Shown: positions 1 to 8,251, counted from the first letter of the stretch. The stretch is DNA of 64,000 bases from Chryseobacterium sp. YIM B08800 (GCF_026163565.1 NZ_JAPDKN010000026.1:1-64000), one strand, 5' to 3'. The notes: generated by a model from the letters alone, not told the origin. Translations and numbers: made by a program.

Positions 1-50
1 CTAATTTATAAATCTGTCTTTCTTAATACAAACTTACCATTGCAATGAAA

Positions 51-116
51 ATCCCGCAATGGAGTGGCGGAACGAAGTGGAGCCGCGTAATGAGGAATTG
101 TAATGAAAAGCGGGAT
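51..116. repeat. GC-rich inverted-repeat segment upstream of ssrA
   Basis: ATCCCGC at 51-57 and GCGGGAT at 110-116 are inverted copies. Between them lies a GC-rich stretch (GGAGTGGCGG, GAAGTGGAGCCGCG) that stands out in AT-rich surroundings. The flanks also share a direct motif (TGCAATGAAAA at 41-51 and TGTAATGAAAA near 100-110). It contains no convincing gene. It looks like a dispersed intergenic repeat of the genus, or the 3' hairpin of the gene to the left, which is outside the window. Confidence 0.4.
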
Positions 117-185
117 AAAGCTCCAAATAAAAAATATAATTGAAAAAAGCTTTCATCAATATTAACGGTATTTAAACAAAAACAG

Positions 186-193
186 TATCTTTG
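186..193 (+). promoter_or_regulatory. ssrA promoter, -7 box
   Basis: TATCTTTG matches the Bacteroidetes -7 consensus TAnnTTTG. It lies 17 bp upstream of the mature tmRNA 5' end, which suits a primary transcript with a short trimmed leader. Confidence 0.6.
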
Positions 194-209
194 CATTCAC
201 TTTAAACAT

Positions 210-609
210 GGGGTTGACTGGTTTCGACAGCAAGACCAATGGGTAAGTAAGCATGCAGAGAACCGTAGCGCGATCTCTTTAATCCCTTGCTACAAAATTT
301 TAACTGGCAACGAAGAGTTCGCTCTTGCAGCTTAATATCGAAGTATAGTAGATCAAGCGTTTTCCCGAAGATTTCAGTAGGGAAGCAAGATATTCCACAA
401 ATGCTCTGTTCTGCGGCGTTTGATTCTGGGATATAGTAATGCGGAAATAAGGTTTTAGACGCTTCGGCTAAAACTCGAAAATTTTAGAAGATAAGCTGGA
501 AGTTGGGCGTCTGCTCTCTGCCTCCAGTCGAAAACCAATAGCAGAATAAGCATGTAGAAATCTTATGTATTGCTTGTTTGGACGAGGGTTCGAATCCCTC
601 CAACTCCAC
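210..609 (+). ncRNA. ssrA: Transfer-messenger RNA (tmRNA)
   Basis: tmRNA rescues stalled ribosomes together with SmpB and tags incomplete proteins for proteolysis. The 5' end GGGGUUGACUGG pairs with the 3' acceptor strand CAACUCC (601-607), and the T-arm GGGTTCGAATCCC is intact at 587-598. The tag reading frame at 306-335 encodes GNEEFALAA followed by TAA and ends in the usual ALAA degron. Length (about 400 nt) is normal for the phylum. After the discriminator A608 the gene reads C-T, so the terminal CCA is not encoded here. The uninterrupted CCA lies at the far end of the inserted element (19640-19642). The insertion used the end of this gene as its attachment site. Confidence 0.96.
595..609 (+). 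repeat. Left attachment site core (attL) in ssrA
   Basis: TCCCTCCAACTCCAC is the last 15 bp of ssrA and is repeated exactly at 19626-19640. tRNA and tmRNA 3' ends are classic targets of tyrosine recombinases, and this copy keeps the ssrA product functional. Confidence 0.9.
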
Positions 610-619
610 TTTTTAAGCT

Positions 620-672
620 AAAGAGAATTTGTAAATTATTGAATTTTAAATAATTACATTTTCTCTTTTTTG
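620..672 (+). terminator. Replacement terminator for ssrA carried by the element
   Basis: AAAGAGAA (620-627) and TTCTCTTT (661-668) are perfectly complementary, with further pairing inside (TGTAA/TTACA) and a run of T after the stem. It lies directly downstream of the attL core, inside the element, and takes the place of the original terminator that the insertion moved 19 kb away. Confidence 0.65.
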
Positions 673-675
673 TTT

Positions 676-695
676 TTGTACCCAAAATTGTACCC
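676..695 (+). repeat. Left pair of TTGTACCC repeats
   Basis: TTGTACCC occurs at 676-683 and 688-695 (12-bp period). The same octamer with the same 12-bp period is found at 19490-19497 and 19502-19509 inside the right end. Position and symmetry suggest arm-type integrase or excisionase binding sites. Confidence 0.6.
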
Positions 696-787
696 GAGTT
701 TTTGAAATTTACTTTTTTAAATCTGTTTGAATTCAATTAAACCTATTTGAACTTTAATATTTACAATCGGGTTATAATACAAATATA

Positions 788-1318
788 CTAAGATTTAAAA
801 TAGTGTCCGTTACTTTCAAAATAATCAAACACCAGATTCCGTGCTGTACTTTCCCAATCAATATAAATATAATTTGGTAGGCTGTCAGGAATACTCTCTT
901 CTAATATGTACTGAGCAAATGTTTCATCGTCCGAATATTCACCAATATAATAATTTATTATTCCATCATAAACACTTTGAAAATCCATTTTTCCAATACA
1001 ATCAACATAAGCTTCAAAGATTTCAAGACTATAACCAGAATCATTTACTTGTTCGGCAATCTCGTAAATTTCGGGAGATAAAAAACTTTCTCCCACTAAT
1101 CCTAATTTTTCAAAGAAAGAACAGTTTTCATAATCTTGCATCATAAATTCAGAATCATGTTCGTCTTTATGAAACTCTTTCATCGCCTCTAATAGTTCGT
1201 TATAATCTGAATAATCAGCTAAATTGAGCCTTTTTCCGTAAAGGCTTCCGTTGTTGTACTTTGCATACGTCCCTACATAGACACTGCAAGAATCAAGACA
1301 ATTTTGTAAATTTGTCAT
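788..1318 (-). CDS. ardA: ArdA family antirestriction protein
   Basis: ArdA proteins mimic bent B-form DNA and block type I restriction-modification enzymes as a mobile element enters a new host. The 176 residues fit the family length. The N-terminal signature is clear: YVGTYAKYNNGS at about residues 14-25, then a LADYSDYNELLEA segment, then HKDEHDSEFMMQDYE at about 50-64. The protein is very acidic (many D and E), as expected for a DNA mimic, and ends with the usual IDW..ARNL and hydrophobic tail. It is the leftmost gene of the element, transcribed toward attL, with about 900 bp of noncoding DNA upstream. This placement suits early expression in a new host, which is inferred. Confidence 0.9.
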   Translation of the reverse strand: MTNLQNCLDSCSVYVGTYAKYNNGSLYGKRLNLADYSDYNELLEAMKEFHKDEHDSEFMMQDYENCSFFEKLGLVGESFLSPEIYEIAEQVNDSGYSLEIFEAYVDCIGKMDFQSVYDGIINYYIGEYSDDETFAQYILEESIPDSLPNYIYIDWESTARNLVFDYFESNGHYFKS

Positions 1319-2224
1319 GTTGATAAGTTTTAGATGCGTTAAAATTTATTGATGTTGCCTATCGTGTTCGTAGCACTTTAGGCATTTTTTATATATTATT
1401 GTGAGAATCTATATAGAAAAAAGAACTTGAAACAGTTCTTTGACATATTAATAAAGTCAATATTCATGCCAATTGACAGAGATTTTAACTTTAAAATTAA
1501 AGTTTTTAAAATATTTTTAAGCAGAGACCGCTACAGACAAAAACTGTCAAAAAAACATCAATAAAACATATCTTTTGAAGAGTATAGCCAGTAGAAAATG
1601 TAAGTGGAAAATAAAAACAGATCCACAAAAAACAAATAAAACAAAACCTACTTTTGAGAAAATGTTTGACAGTTGGTGGGGGGCAGCAAAGAAAACAACT
1701 CTCATACCCTCTAGCTTATCTATAGAGACTACTGTCCTTACACTCATTATATATTTTTTGGTGTTAAATTGTTGTAAATTCTACTATAAAGACTGTTTGA
1801 ATTTTTGAGAGAGATTAGATGGGGGTACTTTTGTATGTGGAGATTTACTATTGTCTTTTTGCACAGAAAATTTCATAAAATATATTTTTAATAGTTCATT
1901 ATTGGAAAATTTGGGTGGGGTAATTATAGTAAAATGGTATAAATGATAATTTTATAATAATATTTAATTCCTAAATTCTAAATTTATGAAATTTACTTAC
2001 CCTACCTACTTGTTTTATATTTCTGAGATCTAAATAATAAATTAAAACACTGTTTAAATACTACAATACACAAAGTCATCAATCCCAACCATATAAAACT
2101 GTCAAATAAAACTTCATTAATAAAATCTAAAAAAATATAACACGTCAAGTTTTGTCGCTTCAGAGAGATAGTTTTGCTTCAGAAACGTTTTGAAAAAAAA
2201 TTATTAATTATTAAAACAAAACTT
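1319..2224. other. 900-bp noncoding region of the element
   Basis: No convincing gene is visible; the short open frames at 1547-1808 have no supporting features. The region is very AT-rich and contains three exact copies of AACTGTCAA (1542-1550, 1666-1674 inverted, 2097-2105), plus G-rich blocks (GTTGGTGGGGGGCAGC near 1672 and GGGTGGGGTAA near 1912, the latter roughly inverted as TTACCCTACCTA near 1995). It separates the divergent ardA and toxin-like operons and should hold both promoters. It could also contain a replication or transfer origin. Confidence 0.5.
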
Positions 2225-4141
2225 ATGGAAAATTTTGATGATGAATTTGGAGATTTATCACAATTCAAAATTATCTCCTTTGAAGAATTAAGCAGAGGGA
2301 TATTAGGTAAAGGAAAAGATCCTTTTGAAGGCATAAGAACCAACAAAACATTTGACGAAATCTCGAATGAATACGCATTAAGCACTCCTTTTGGAAAGAA
2401 AAGTGCTTTTTACAAACCTACTACTGAAGATTATGATGCATTATCCGAAGATTTTTATACTGGTGGAATTAATTATGAACTTCTTGCAAAGGATTTAAAA
2501 GAAAAGCTAGGATTGATAGAAGCATTTTTATTTGATCCAGAAATTTACTTTTTAGGAGACAAAACTATTTATTCAGGTTCGTCTTCAATGGGTATTCCTG
2601 TATTTAGTACTATTAAAGATAACAGACCTTTTGCATATAAAAAAGGAGAGCAAGAAGTTCTGGCAACTTTTGATTTAGCTAAATTGAATACCCGAAAGAA
2701 TTTATTAAGCAATTCTTATACGTTTGGGATTTATTTTGATAATGATAAGGTAACTTATAATCTTAATTTTATCTATAAAGACGGAGAAGATAAGAAATTT
2801 CAAGATGCAGAAACTAAGCAAACATCTAGTCCTACGGACTTTAAGCTAAACGATGAATATATAGCCATTAAACTCTTTACATCAAATGTCGACACATTTA
2901 TAGAGTTTTTACGAATTGTTAAGGGAAATTCTGATGCGGAATACATGAAAAAATCGGTTATCCGTTATTATCAAGGTTTTTTTGCCACTGCCGAAGGCAA
3001 TCCTAATATTGTTGATGGTTTATATGAAAATATTCCTGACTTTGTCTTGGAAATCCTTACAGATGAAATGCTTTGGAAAGATTTTGTTTCACTTTCTGAA
3101 AAAGCTATCAATGCATCTGGTACTAATGAAAACCTTTCGGTTATTAACTTATTGAAAGGAGTGAAAAATCCAAACTGGTGGTATAATCAAATCAATACAA
3201 ATCCTGATTCTGTTCGTAAAATATTTGAAAAACTTAGCAATAAATATATTGAAGAATTAATTACATCTTTTTCAAGAATTGGGTTAAAGAACTGGACAAA
3301 TAAGGAACTTGAACAGGCCTGGAAATTTGATATTGATTACGAAGACTATAAGCCTTCTGATGATATTAATGATCCTTATATAAGATATACTGGCTTTGCT
3401 TATTATTTGGAAAAGGACAAGAAATATAGAATAGGGACAGCATTATTTGCATATGATAACACTTCTATTGTAATGCCATATAATGAAAAGGAAATTGGAA
3501 ATAAAATTAAATTGCCTTTTAGTCCTATGAAAATAGTAGTTGAAGAAGGTAAAGAATTATATATACCTTGTTTTGTTGCTGAATATTTTACTAATAAAAA
3601 AATAGATGAAGAATTTTGGATAATTCTTAATAATATTGCTTCGGGATTATTACCAGAAATTGAAGCAAAATTAATTGGAAACTTTCTTAAAAATTTAAAA
3701 CAAGAAAGCGAACTTTTAAAGAAACTGCGTAAGTTTACAAAAATAAAAAACACAGTTCCAAATGAGGCTATGCCAATAGATGGTAAATTATATGGGATTG
3801 CAGAAGTGGAAGATGGATTACTTAAAATAGATGGACAAATAATTCCAAAGTATGGATCCGTTGATTTTGTAATTACAACCGAAGGAAAATTGCTTTTAGG
3901 AAAAAAACATCATTTTTTAGGCAATGCACAGGATGTCCTAGCAGCAGGAACTTTAAAAATAGTTAAAGGAAAAGTCTTAAACATAAGCAATTTTTCAGGA
4001 CATTATGCACCATCAATTGATGAAGCTACACAGTTTCCTGAAATTTTTAAAACTTTAGGTATAGATTTAGAGAAAGCATACCTTGAAACAATGGAGTTAA
4101 TAAATAATAAACCTGTATTTAAAACAACAAAAATAAAATAA
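2225..4141 (+). CDS. Large toxin-like protein with C-terminal SGHY domain
   Basis: This 638-residue protein has no signal peptide or membrane segment. I chose ATG 2225 over the TTG at 2174 because it gives a normal acidic start (MENFDDEFGD). The N-terminal about 530 residues are not recognised. The last about 100 residues form a distinct domain (LYGIAEVEDGLLKIDG, then YGSVDFVITTEGKLLLGKKHHF, then ISNFSGHYAPS), with a conserved-looking His-His pair and an SGHY motif. I recall similar C-terminal domains at the ends of polymorphic toxins in Bacteroidetes. The next gene starts 1 bp after the stop, as immunity genes do. Both genes lie on the strand opposite to almost the whole element. A toxin role is inferred; activity and target are unknown. 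Confidence 0.55.
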   Translation: MENFDDEFGDLSQFKIISFEELSRGILGKGKDPFEGIRTNKTFDEISNEYALSTPFGKKSAFYKPTTEDYDALSEDFYTGGINYELLAKDLKEKLGLIEAFLFDPEIYFLGDKTIYSGSSSMGIPVFSTIKDNRPFAYKKGEQEVLATFDLAKLNTRKNLLSNSYTFGIYFDNDKVTYNLNFIYKDGEDKKFQDAETKQTSSPTDFKLNDEYIAIKLFTSNVDTFIEFLRIVKGNSDAEYMKKSVIRYYQGFFATAEGNPNIVDGLYENIPDFVLEILTDEMLWKDFVSLSEKAINASGTNENLSVINLLKGVKNPNWWYNQINTNPDSVRKIFEKLSNKYIEELITSFSRIGLKNWTNKELEQAWKFDIDYEDYKPSDDINDPYIRYTGFAYYLEKDKKYRIGTALFAYDNTSIVMPYNEKEIGNKIKLPFSPMKIVVEEGKELYIPCFVAEYFTNKKIDEEFWIILNNIASGLLPEIEAKLIGNFLKNLKQESELLKKLRKFTKIKNTVPNEAMPIDGKLYGIAEVEDGLLKIDGQIIPKYGSVDFVITTEGKLLLGKKHHFLGNAQDVLAAGTLKIVKGKVLNISNFSGHYAPSIDEATQFPEIFKTLGIDLEKAYLETMELINNKPVFKTTKIK

Positions 4142-4142
4142 T

Positions 4143-4718
4143 ATGCAAACAATAAATTATATAAAATCAATAATTGAAAATCCTAAAATTGACTATACCG
4201 AAACCCTGAAAGATTATTTTAAAAACGAAACCAAGAGTATTAAAATAGAAACTTTCATAAATGCAACAAAAGAAGGAATTATCACATCTATTTTTCAATC
4301 AAATCAAGAATTATGGATAGACTTTGACAAGTCAGATTGGATAGCAGTTTTAAAAAGTGTTGACAGAATAGACATGCCTGAAACTTTTGATATTAAATTA
4401 ATAAATACTAATTGTTTTGATGATTTAAAACTACTTAACAAATATTTAAAAATCAATCCCTTTGAATTGTTATTTGAAGCAAAAGATACAATTGCAAAAG
4501 AACATATAATAGATTGCTTTAAATTTGGAATGCAATTTTCTGGTTTATTTTTTGAAGATGAAGCTTTTTTTAAGGAAACATATGATGATTTTTGGAATAT
4601 TTCCTATAGCGAACTTAAAGAATATTCTCAAAATCTAATTACGGATGGGTGCAAAAAACGATTAGATACACCAGAGGAATTATCTTCTTGGTTAGAAGAG
4701 AAAATAAAAACAATCTAA
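4143..4718 (+). CDS. Candidate immunity protein of the toxin-like gene
   Basis: This 191-residue soluble, acidic protein matches no family I recognise. It starts 1 bp after the toxin-like gene (stop TAA, then T, then ATG), so the two are surely cotranscribed and probably translationally coupled. Its size, acidity and position immediately downstream of a large protein with a toxin-like C-terminal domain are typical of cognate immunity proteins. The sequence is rich in aromatic and acidic residues (FGMQFSGLFFEDEAFF, DDFWNISYSELKEY), as in many immunity folds that mask a toxin. Function is inferred from context only. Confidence 0.5.
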   Translation: MQTINYIKSIIENPKIDYTETLKDYFKNETKSIKIETFINATKEGIITSIFQSNQELWIDFDKSDWIAVLKSVDRIDMPETFDIKLINTNCFDDLKLLNKYLKINPFELLFEAKDTIAKEHIIDCFKFGMQFSGLFFEDEAFFKETYDDFWNISYSELKEYSQNLITDGCKKRLDTPEELSSWLEEKIKTI

Positions 4719-4752
4719 ATTTTTTCGATTTTTACTATAAGGAAAATTTCAA

Positions 4753-4884
4753 ATGAGGAGTACTAAAATTGGTAAATGTAATATTTGGTGTATCAACCCC
4801 AAAACAATTACAAATAAATCTTTTTCTAATTTTACTACCCAAAAAATAAGGGATGAAATTTTAGAAGATTTAGAAAAAGTATAA
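4753..4884 (+). CDS. Small 43-residue ORF after the toxin/immunity pair
   Basis: ATG 4753 opens a 43-codon frame beginning MRSTKIGKCNIWCINPK and ending EILEDLEKV. It lies 34 bp after the candidate immunity gene and just before a terminator hairpin, so it is in the same transcript. Two cysteines near the start (C-x3-C) are notable. It may be a third small component, or the remnant of an alternative toxin tip, as often found downstream of polymorphic toxin genes. Confidence 0.3.
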   Translation: MRSTKIGKCNIWCINPKTITNKSFSNFTTQKIRDEILEDLEKV

Positions 4885-4897
4885 AATTCAAATTTAG

Positions 4898-4928
4898 AAA
4901 ACCGTCCAAAAATGAGCGGTTTTGTTTA
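4898..4928 (+). terminator. Terminator of the toxin/immunity operon
   Basis: AAACCG (4899-4904) pairs with CGGTTT (4917-4922) across a 12-nt loop, followed by a T-rich tail. It closes the plus-strand operon. Confidence 0.6.
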
Positions 4929-4992
4929 ATTTTGTAGGCAATATCCAATAAAGTGTGTAAGTTAAAGTCAGGTTTGAATTTTATAATCTATA

Positions 4993-5217
4993 TCATTCTT
5001 CTAATAATTGTTTTTTCAATAGTTCCTCTAGAGGATTTTGGGGTTTGCTAGTAATGACTGTTTTTAAATCCCTTTCGGATAATTTGGCAAACTCAATAGT
5101 CTTTAATATGGAGTAAGCAACATCTTTTAAACCTAACTTTCGGAGTGATATTCTGATTTCTTTGTCGGTGGGAAACTGACTGTCATTTTGCTTTAAATAA
5201 ATTTTGTGATTTTTCAT
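4993..5217 (-). CDS. Small hypothetical protein, last gene of the exported trio
   Basis: This 74-residue, charged, soluble protein belongs to no family I recognise. It is the third gene of a minus-strand run, 6 bp after the stop of the 144-residue exported protein. It is predicted to be mostly helical (ISLRKLGLKDVAYSILKTIEFAKLSERDLKTVI). It has no signal peptide, unlike its two upstream neighbours, so a cytoplasmic partner or regulator of that pair is possible. Confidence 0.5.
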   Translation of the reverse strand: MKNHKIYLKQNDSQFPTDKEIRISLRKLGLKDVAYSILKTIEFAKLSERDLKTVITSKPQNPLEELLKKQLLEE

Positions 5218-5223
5218 ATTGTT

Positions 5224-5658
5224 TTACTTTTTCTTATTCATTTTTTTGTAATCATAGAAAACATAACCTGTTCCGTGAATATCCAATAGTATTGCCCTAT
5301 CTGGACACAGTTTTAGTAAATAATAATTTTCATCGTCTGCTATTTTGTAATCATAAAATTTTATTGGATATTTTGGAAATTTTATTTTTTGTGAATTATC
5401 AAACAAATCATCATCAATATTGATAAATGTTTTGCTATTGTTAAATAATTCGTTTGTACAAACTACTTTTGATTTATTACTTCTAGTATTAAAAGTACAT
5501 ACAGTAGTCATATTGATATATTTAACGTGTTTTCCGTACTCAATAATTTCAATTACATCATATCCGTAGGAAAATGTAATTTTATTTTTATCATGGTACA
5601 CCTGTGCTGATAGGAAAAAGCTGTAAAATAGTCCTGTGAATAAAAATAACCGTTTCAT
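5224..5658 (-). CDS. Exported hypothetical protein (144 aa)
   Basis: The start was placed at ATG 5658, which gives a textbook Sec signal peptide (MKRLFLFTGLFYSFFLSAQ, cleavage after SAQ as usual in flavobacteria). The longer frame from 5703 would bury that signal and overlap the gene upstream. The mature part is about 125 residues with two or three cysteines (VVCTNEL, LCPDRA), probably periplasmic or surface bound. No family was recognised. It starts 7 bp after the preceding exported-protein gene, so the two are one operon. Confidence 0.6.
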   Translation of the reverse strand: MKRLFLFTGLFYSFFLSAQVYHDKNKITFSYGYDVIEIIEYGKHVKYINMTTVCTFNTRSNKSKVVCTNELFNNSKTFINIDDDLFDNSQKIKFPKYPIKFYDYKIADDENYYLLKLCPDRAILLDIHGTGYVFYDYKKMNKKK

Positions 5659-5665
5659 GCTATCC

Positions 5666-6022
5666 TTATTTACCAGAATTGGCTGTATCAAAGGGATTTT
5701 CATTTGCTCCCATAAAAACTGTCCCCATTCGTTTATACTTCATTGGTTTTCCTGCAACACAAACCGAATACATTCCATTTCCTTTCTGTTCTGAAATTCT
5801 TAAAAAGATTACATCTTTCTCGGTACAGTCATTTTCAACAGCAATATGCTTTCTTAAATCTTCAATTGTAGCATCACCACGTTTTAACCATGATTGGATT
5901 TTTTTGTCAGGTTGAGGTTCTTGATAATTTTTAGGAAGATCACACTTATTGTCCTTTTCTGTCTGTTGGGCAAATGCAATTGCTGAAACTGTTATCAATA
6001 ATGCTGATAAAAACTTTTTCAT
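5666..6022 (-). CDS. Exported hypothetical protein (118 aa)
   Basis: A clear signal peptide (MKKFLSALLITVSAIAFAQ) is followed by about 100 residues with a few cysteines (NKCDLPKNY, ENDCTEKDV, YSVCVAG). It is the first gene of the three-gene minus-strand operon and is preceded by an unusual structured intergenic stretch (6085-6175). The family is unknown. It is predicted periplasmic. Presence of two signal-peptide proteins in a defence island is uncommon, because most island cargo is cytoplasmic. Confidence 0.6.
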   Translation of the reverse strand: MKKFLSALLITVSAIAFAQQTEKDNKCDLPKNYQEPQPDKKIQSWLKRGDATIEDLRKHIAVENDCTEKDVIFLRISEQKGNGMYSVCVAGKPMKYKRMGTVFMGANENPFDTANSGK

Positions 6023-6084
6023 ATAATTTAATTTTTGAATTTATGATTAGCTTCTCGGTAAACAGCTTTTCTGAAAAATAGAAA

Positions 6085-6175
6085 AGCAAGTGGTTCTCAC
6101 TTGCTCTAGTTCTGAAGGCTCGGCAAAGCCTATGTTACATAGAAACAGGATAAGCCACTTGCCATATGACAAGTG
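6085..6175 (-). other. Structured intergenic segment with three hairpins
   Basis: Three inverted repeats occur in about 90 bp: AGCAAGTG/CACTTGCT (6085-6092/6098-6105), AGGCT/AGCCT (6116-6120/6127-6131) and CACTTG/CAAGTG (6156-6161/6170-6175). The first and third share the same CAAGTG/CACTTG sequence. On the minus strand the first hairpin is followed by a T-rich tract (6069-6084), so it can end the gajB transcript. It also lies in the leader of the downstream exported-protein operon, where it could act as an attenuator or a small structured RNA. Confidence 0.4.
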
Positions 6176-6301
6176 TGCTGAACTGTTTGCATTTTGTAAC
6201 ATTTTAGAATTTTGCCGATTCACAGAACAAAAGCAAAAGTTTTTACACTTTTATTTTCCGATAAAATTTGAATTACAAATATATAAATTTTGATTCAATA
6301 T

Positions 6302-8251
6302 TTAGAAGTCATCAATATTTATGGTATTTTCTTCACCAAACCAAGCTATTGCAGTGTTTATAACAGATGGTTGCGGATTATGATAGAAAACAGCTAATTT
6401 TTCTTTAGAACGAGTACAGCATACATAAAATATTTTTTCCGTTCTTTCTTTTATTTTAGGATAACTTGACAATTTAGATTTTGTTTTTGATTTTCCTTCA
6501 ACTAAAGATTTATATACTGTACCATCATCAAAAACATATTCAAAATTATAATTATTCCAACCTCCTCTATCTAATATAACAAGGACTTTTTCAAATTCTC
6601 TTCCTTTTGTTTTATGTTGGGTTGAAAACGGAGTAAACCCTTCTAAATAATTATATAAATTAATAAATTCAGAATATTTAACCTTAGAAATTCTATTATA
6701 AACATATTGCTTATTTTGTATAAACTCATAGAGTTTATCGTCAATATAAACCAATTTATATTCATCTGCTTTTTCAATTACATCACCAATCGTTTTTTCA
6801 TCAGTTTTTGAAAGAGCTTCTATATGATCTTGTAATATTTTTTTGTCTTCAATTGAATTAATCTTATAATCTGTAATTTTCAAAAATTCATTATATCTCT
6901 TTTCATTGTATAGCCTTATACAATTTTGGATTTTAAATAAATGTTTTAATAAATTATCTCTTTTTGTTCCTTTCTTGATTAAATCTTTTTCATTTTGTTT
7001 TTTATCGTCCGTAAGAATATCACTATTTAGGTAAATTTTTCTAAATGAATTAAATTTATATGATTTAGCTTCGTTAAAGAGATCAGTATTTGAATTTATA
7101 AAATCCGACATTTTACCACCATTAGGAACTTGCCCAGATTTTTCTATTGCATCTCCAAAAGTATCATTTTCATCTATTTGAATTTGTGGATTATTTTTTA
7201 AGAAAACATCAACAATATATTTATATTCTAATATTTGGTCATTGTTATAAATGTCCATTAAGGATCCAAATTGAGATTCTTTTGCGATGAGATTATGAGT
7301 TAGATTTAACTCTTTACACTTTAAATTCCCGTCTTTATCTTTCTCATTAAAATCCCATTCTAAATATTTTCTAACTTTATCCAAATTATTTTCCGCAGAA
7401 TATAAAAATCTAATTTCCCCTTCCTTAATTGTACCATCTTCATTCATATTTGGGGGAATAGGGTTTGTTTTTTCCAATTGCGGTAATTGCTCTAGACCAT
7501 CATTTCTTACTTTATTAGCTAAATTAATTACATTCAGTGGACTTCTTCTGTTTTCTAGCTTCTTAACTTCTTGAACCAAACCACCCGCATTTTCTTTATA
7601 CTTATTTAAATCTCCGATACCATCTTCATAAATAGATTGCATTGCATCTCCGAAAAAACCTATTATATTCTTTTTTGAACCCTTTCTGAAATGATCTAGA
7701 AAAATCCTTATCACTAATTCACTAGTATCCTGATATTCATCAATCAATATAAAATTAAATTTATCTTTGATTATATCACATAATTTTTCATAGTTTTCAA
7801 ATAAATATTCAGCAATTACTAATAATTCATCATGTGAAATTATCCCTTTAGATAAATTTAGATTTTCCATATATCTAATACCTTCGGAAAACATTTCTAC
7901 ACTAGGATTTTCTATATTTATTTTTTTCTGCAAAGGATTATTAGCTTGGGTAACTATTGCATATTTTAATTCGTTTTGAAAATTTTTTATACAATCCCAT
8001 AAGAAGTCATGAATGGTTAAAACCTGTAGGTTTTCATGATCTATACGCTCTTCAATTTCTTTAACAGCAGAATTTGTATATGTAATACAGGCAATTTTAT
8101 GATTTGGAAACTTATCAATTATTCCAATTATACACTGCACTAATGTATACGTTTTTCCACTTCCTGCTCCCCCGCTTAATAAAAAATTATCTCCTTTTTC
8201 TATATGATCAAAAATTTGATCTATTTCACTTTTTAATTCTCTTTCAACCAT
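6302..8251 (-). CDS. gajB: Gabija-type UvrD/PcrA-like helicase (GajB)
   Basis: This superfamily 1 helicase is partner of the OLD-TOPRIM nuclease in Gabija-type antiphage defence. Visible motifs: Walker A GGAGSGKT at residues 27-34, Walker B LIDEYQDT at about 169-176, motif III GDAMQSIYEDG at about 207, motif V QHKTKGREFEKV at about 545, and motif VI YVCCTRSKEKLAV at about 610. At 649 residues it is longer than the archetypal GajB (about 500). Its start overlaps the end of gajA by 19 bp, implying translational coupling and fixed stoichiometry. In described Gabija systems GajB senses DNA ends or replication intermediates and activates GajA. The same pairing is also called class 2 OLD. Confidence 0.82.
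   Translation of the reverse strand: MVERELKSEIDQIFDHIEKGDNFLLSGGAGSGKTYTLVQCIIGIIDKFPNHKIACITYTNSAVKEIEERIDHENLQVLTIHDFLWDCIKNFQNELKYAIVTQANNPLQKKINIENPSVEMFSEGIRYMENLNLSKGIISHDELLVIAEYLFENYEKLCDIIKDKFNFILIDEYQDTSELVIRIFLDHFRKGSKKNIIGFFGDAMQSIYEDGIGDLNKYKENAGGLVQEVKKLENRRSPLNVINLANKVRNDGLEQLPQLEKTNPIPPNMNEDGTIKEGEIRFLYSAENNLDKVRKYLEWDFNEKDKDGNLKCKELNLTHNLIAKESQFGSLMDIYNNDQILEYKYIVDVFLKNNPQIQIDENDTFGDAIEKSGQVPNGGKMSDFINSNTDLFNEAKSYKFNSFRKIYLNSDILTDDKKQNEKDLIKKGTKRDNLLKHLFKIQNCIRLYNEKRYNEFLKITDYKINSIEDKKILQDHIEALSKTDEKTIGDVIEKADEYKLVYIDDKLYEFIQNKQYVYNRISKVKYSEFINLYNYLEGFTPFSTQHKTKGREFEKVLVILDRGGWNNYNFEYVFDDGTVYKSLVEGKSKTKSKLSSYPKIKERTEKIFYVCCTRSKEKLAVFYHNPQPSVINTAIAWFGEENTINIDDF

Noticed and set aside
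841..1146. 101-residue plus-strand frame opposite ardA
   Set aside because: It is antisense to a clear ArdA gene and its sequence is low quality (many Gln, His, Asn, Phe) with no features.
1547..1808. Short frames of 66 and 77 codons in both directions
   Set aside because: They overlap each other, have no domain or plausible promoter, and lie in an AT-rich control region.
2174..2224. TTG start 51 bp upstream in the toxin-like gene
   Set aside because: ATG 2225 gives a normal start; the extra 17 residues are Lys-rich and look like translated leader.
6085..6175. Retron or CRISPR-like RNA
   Set aside because: No reverse transcriptase or cas gene is in the window, and the hairpins are not evenly spaced repeats.
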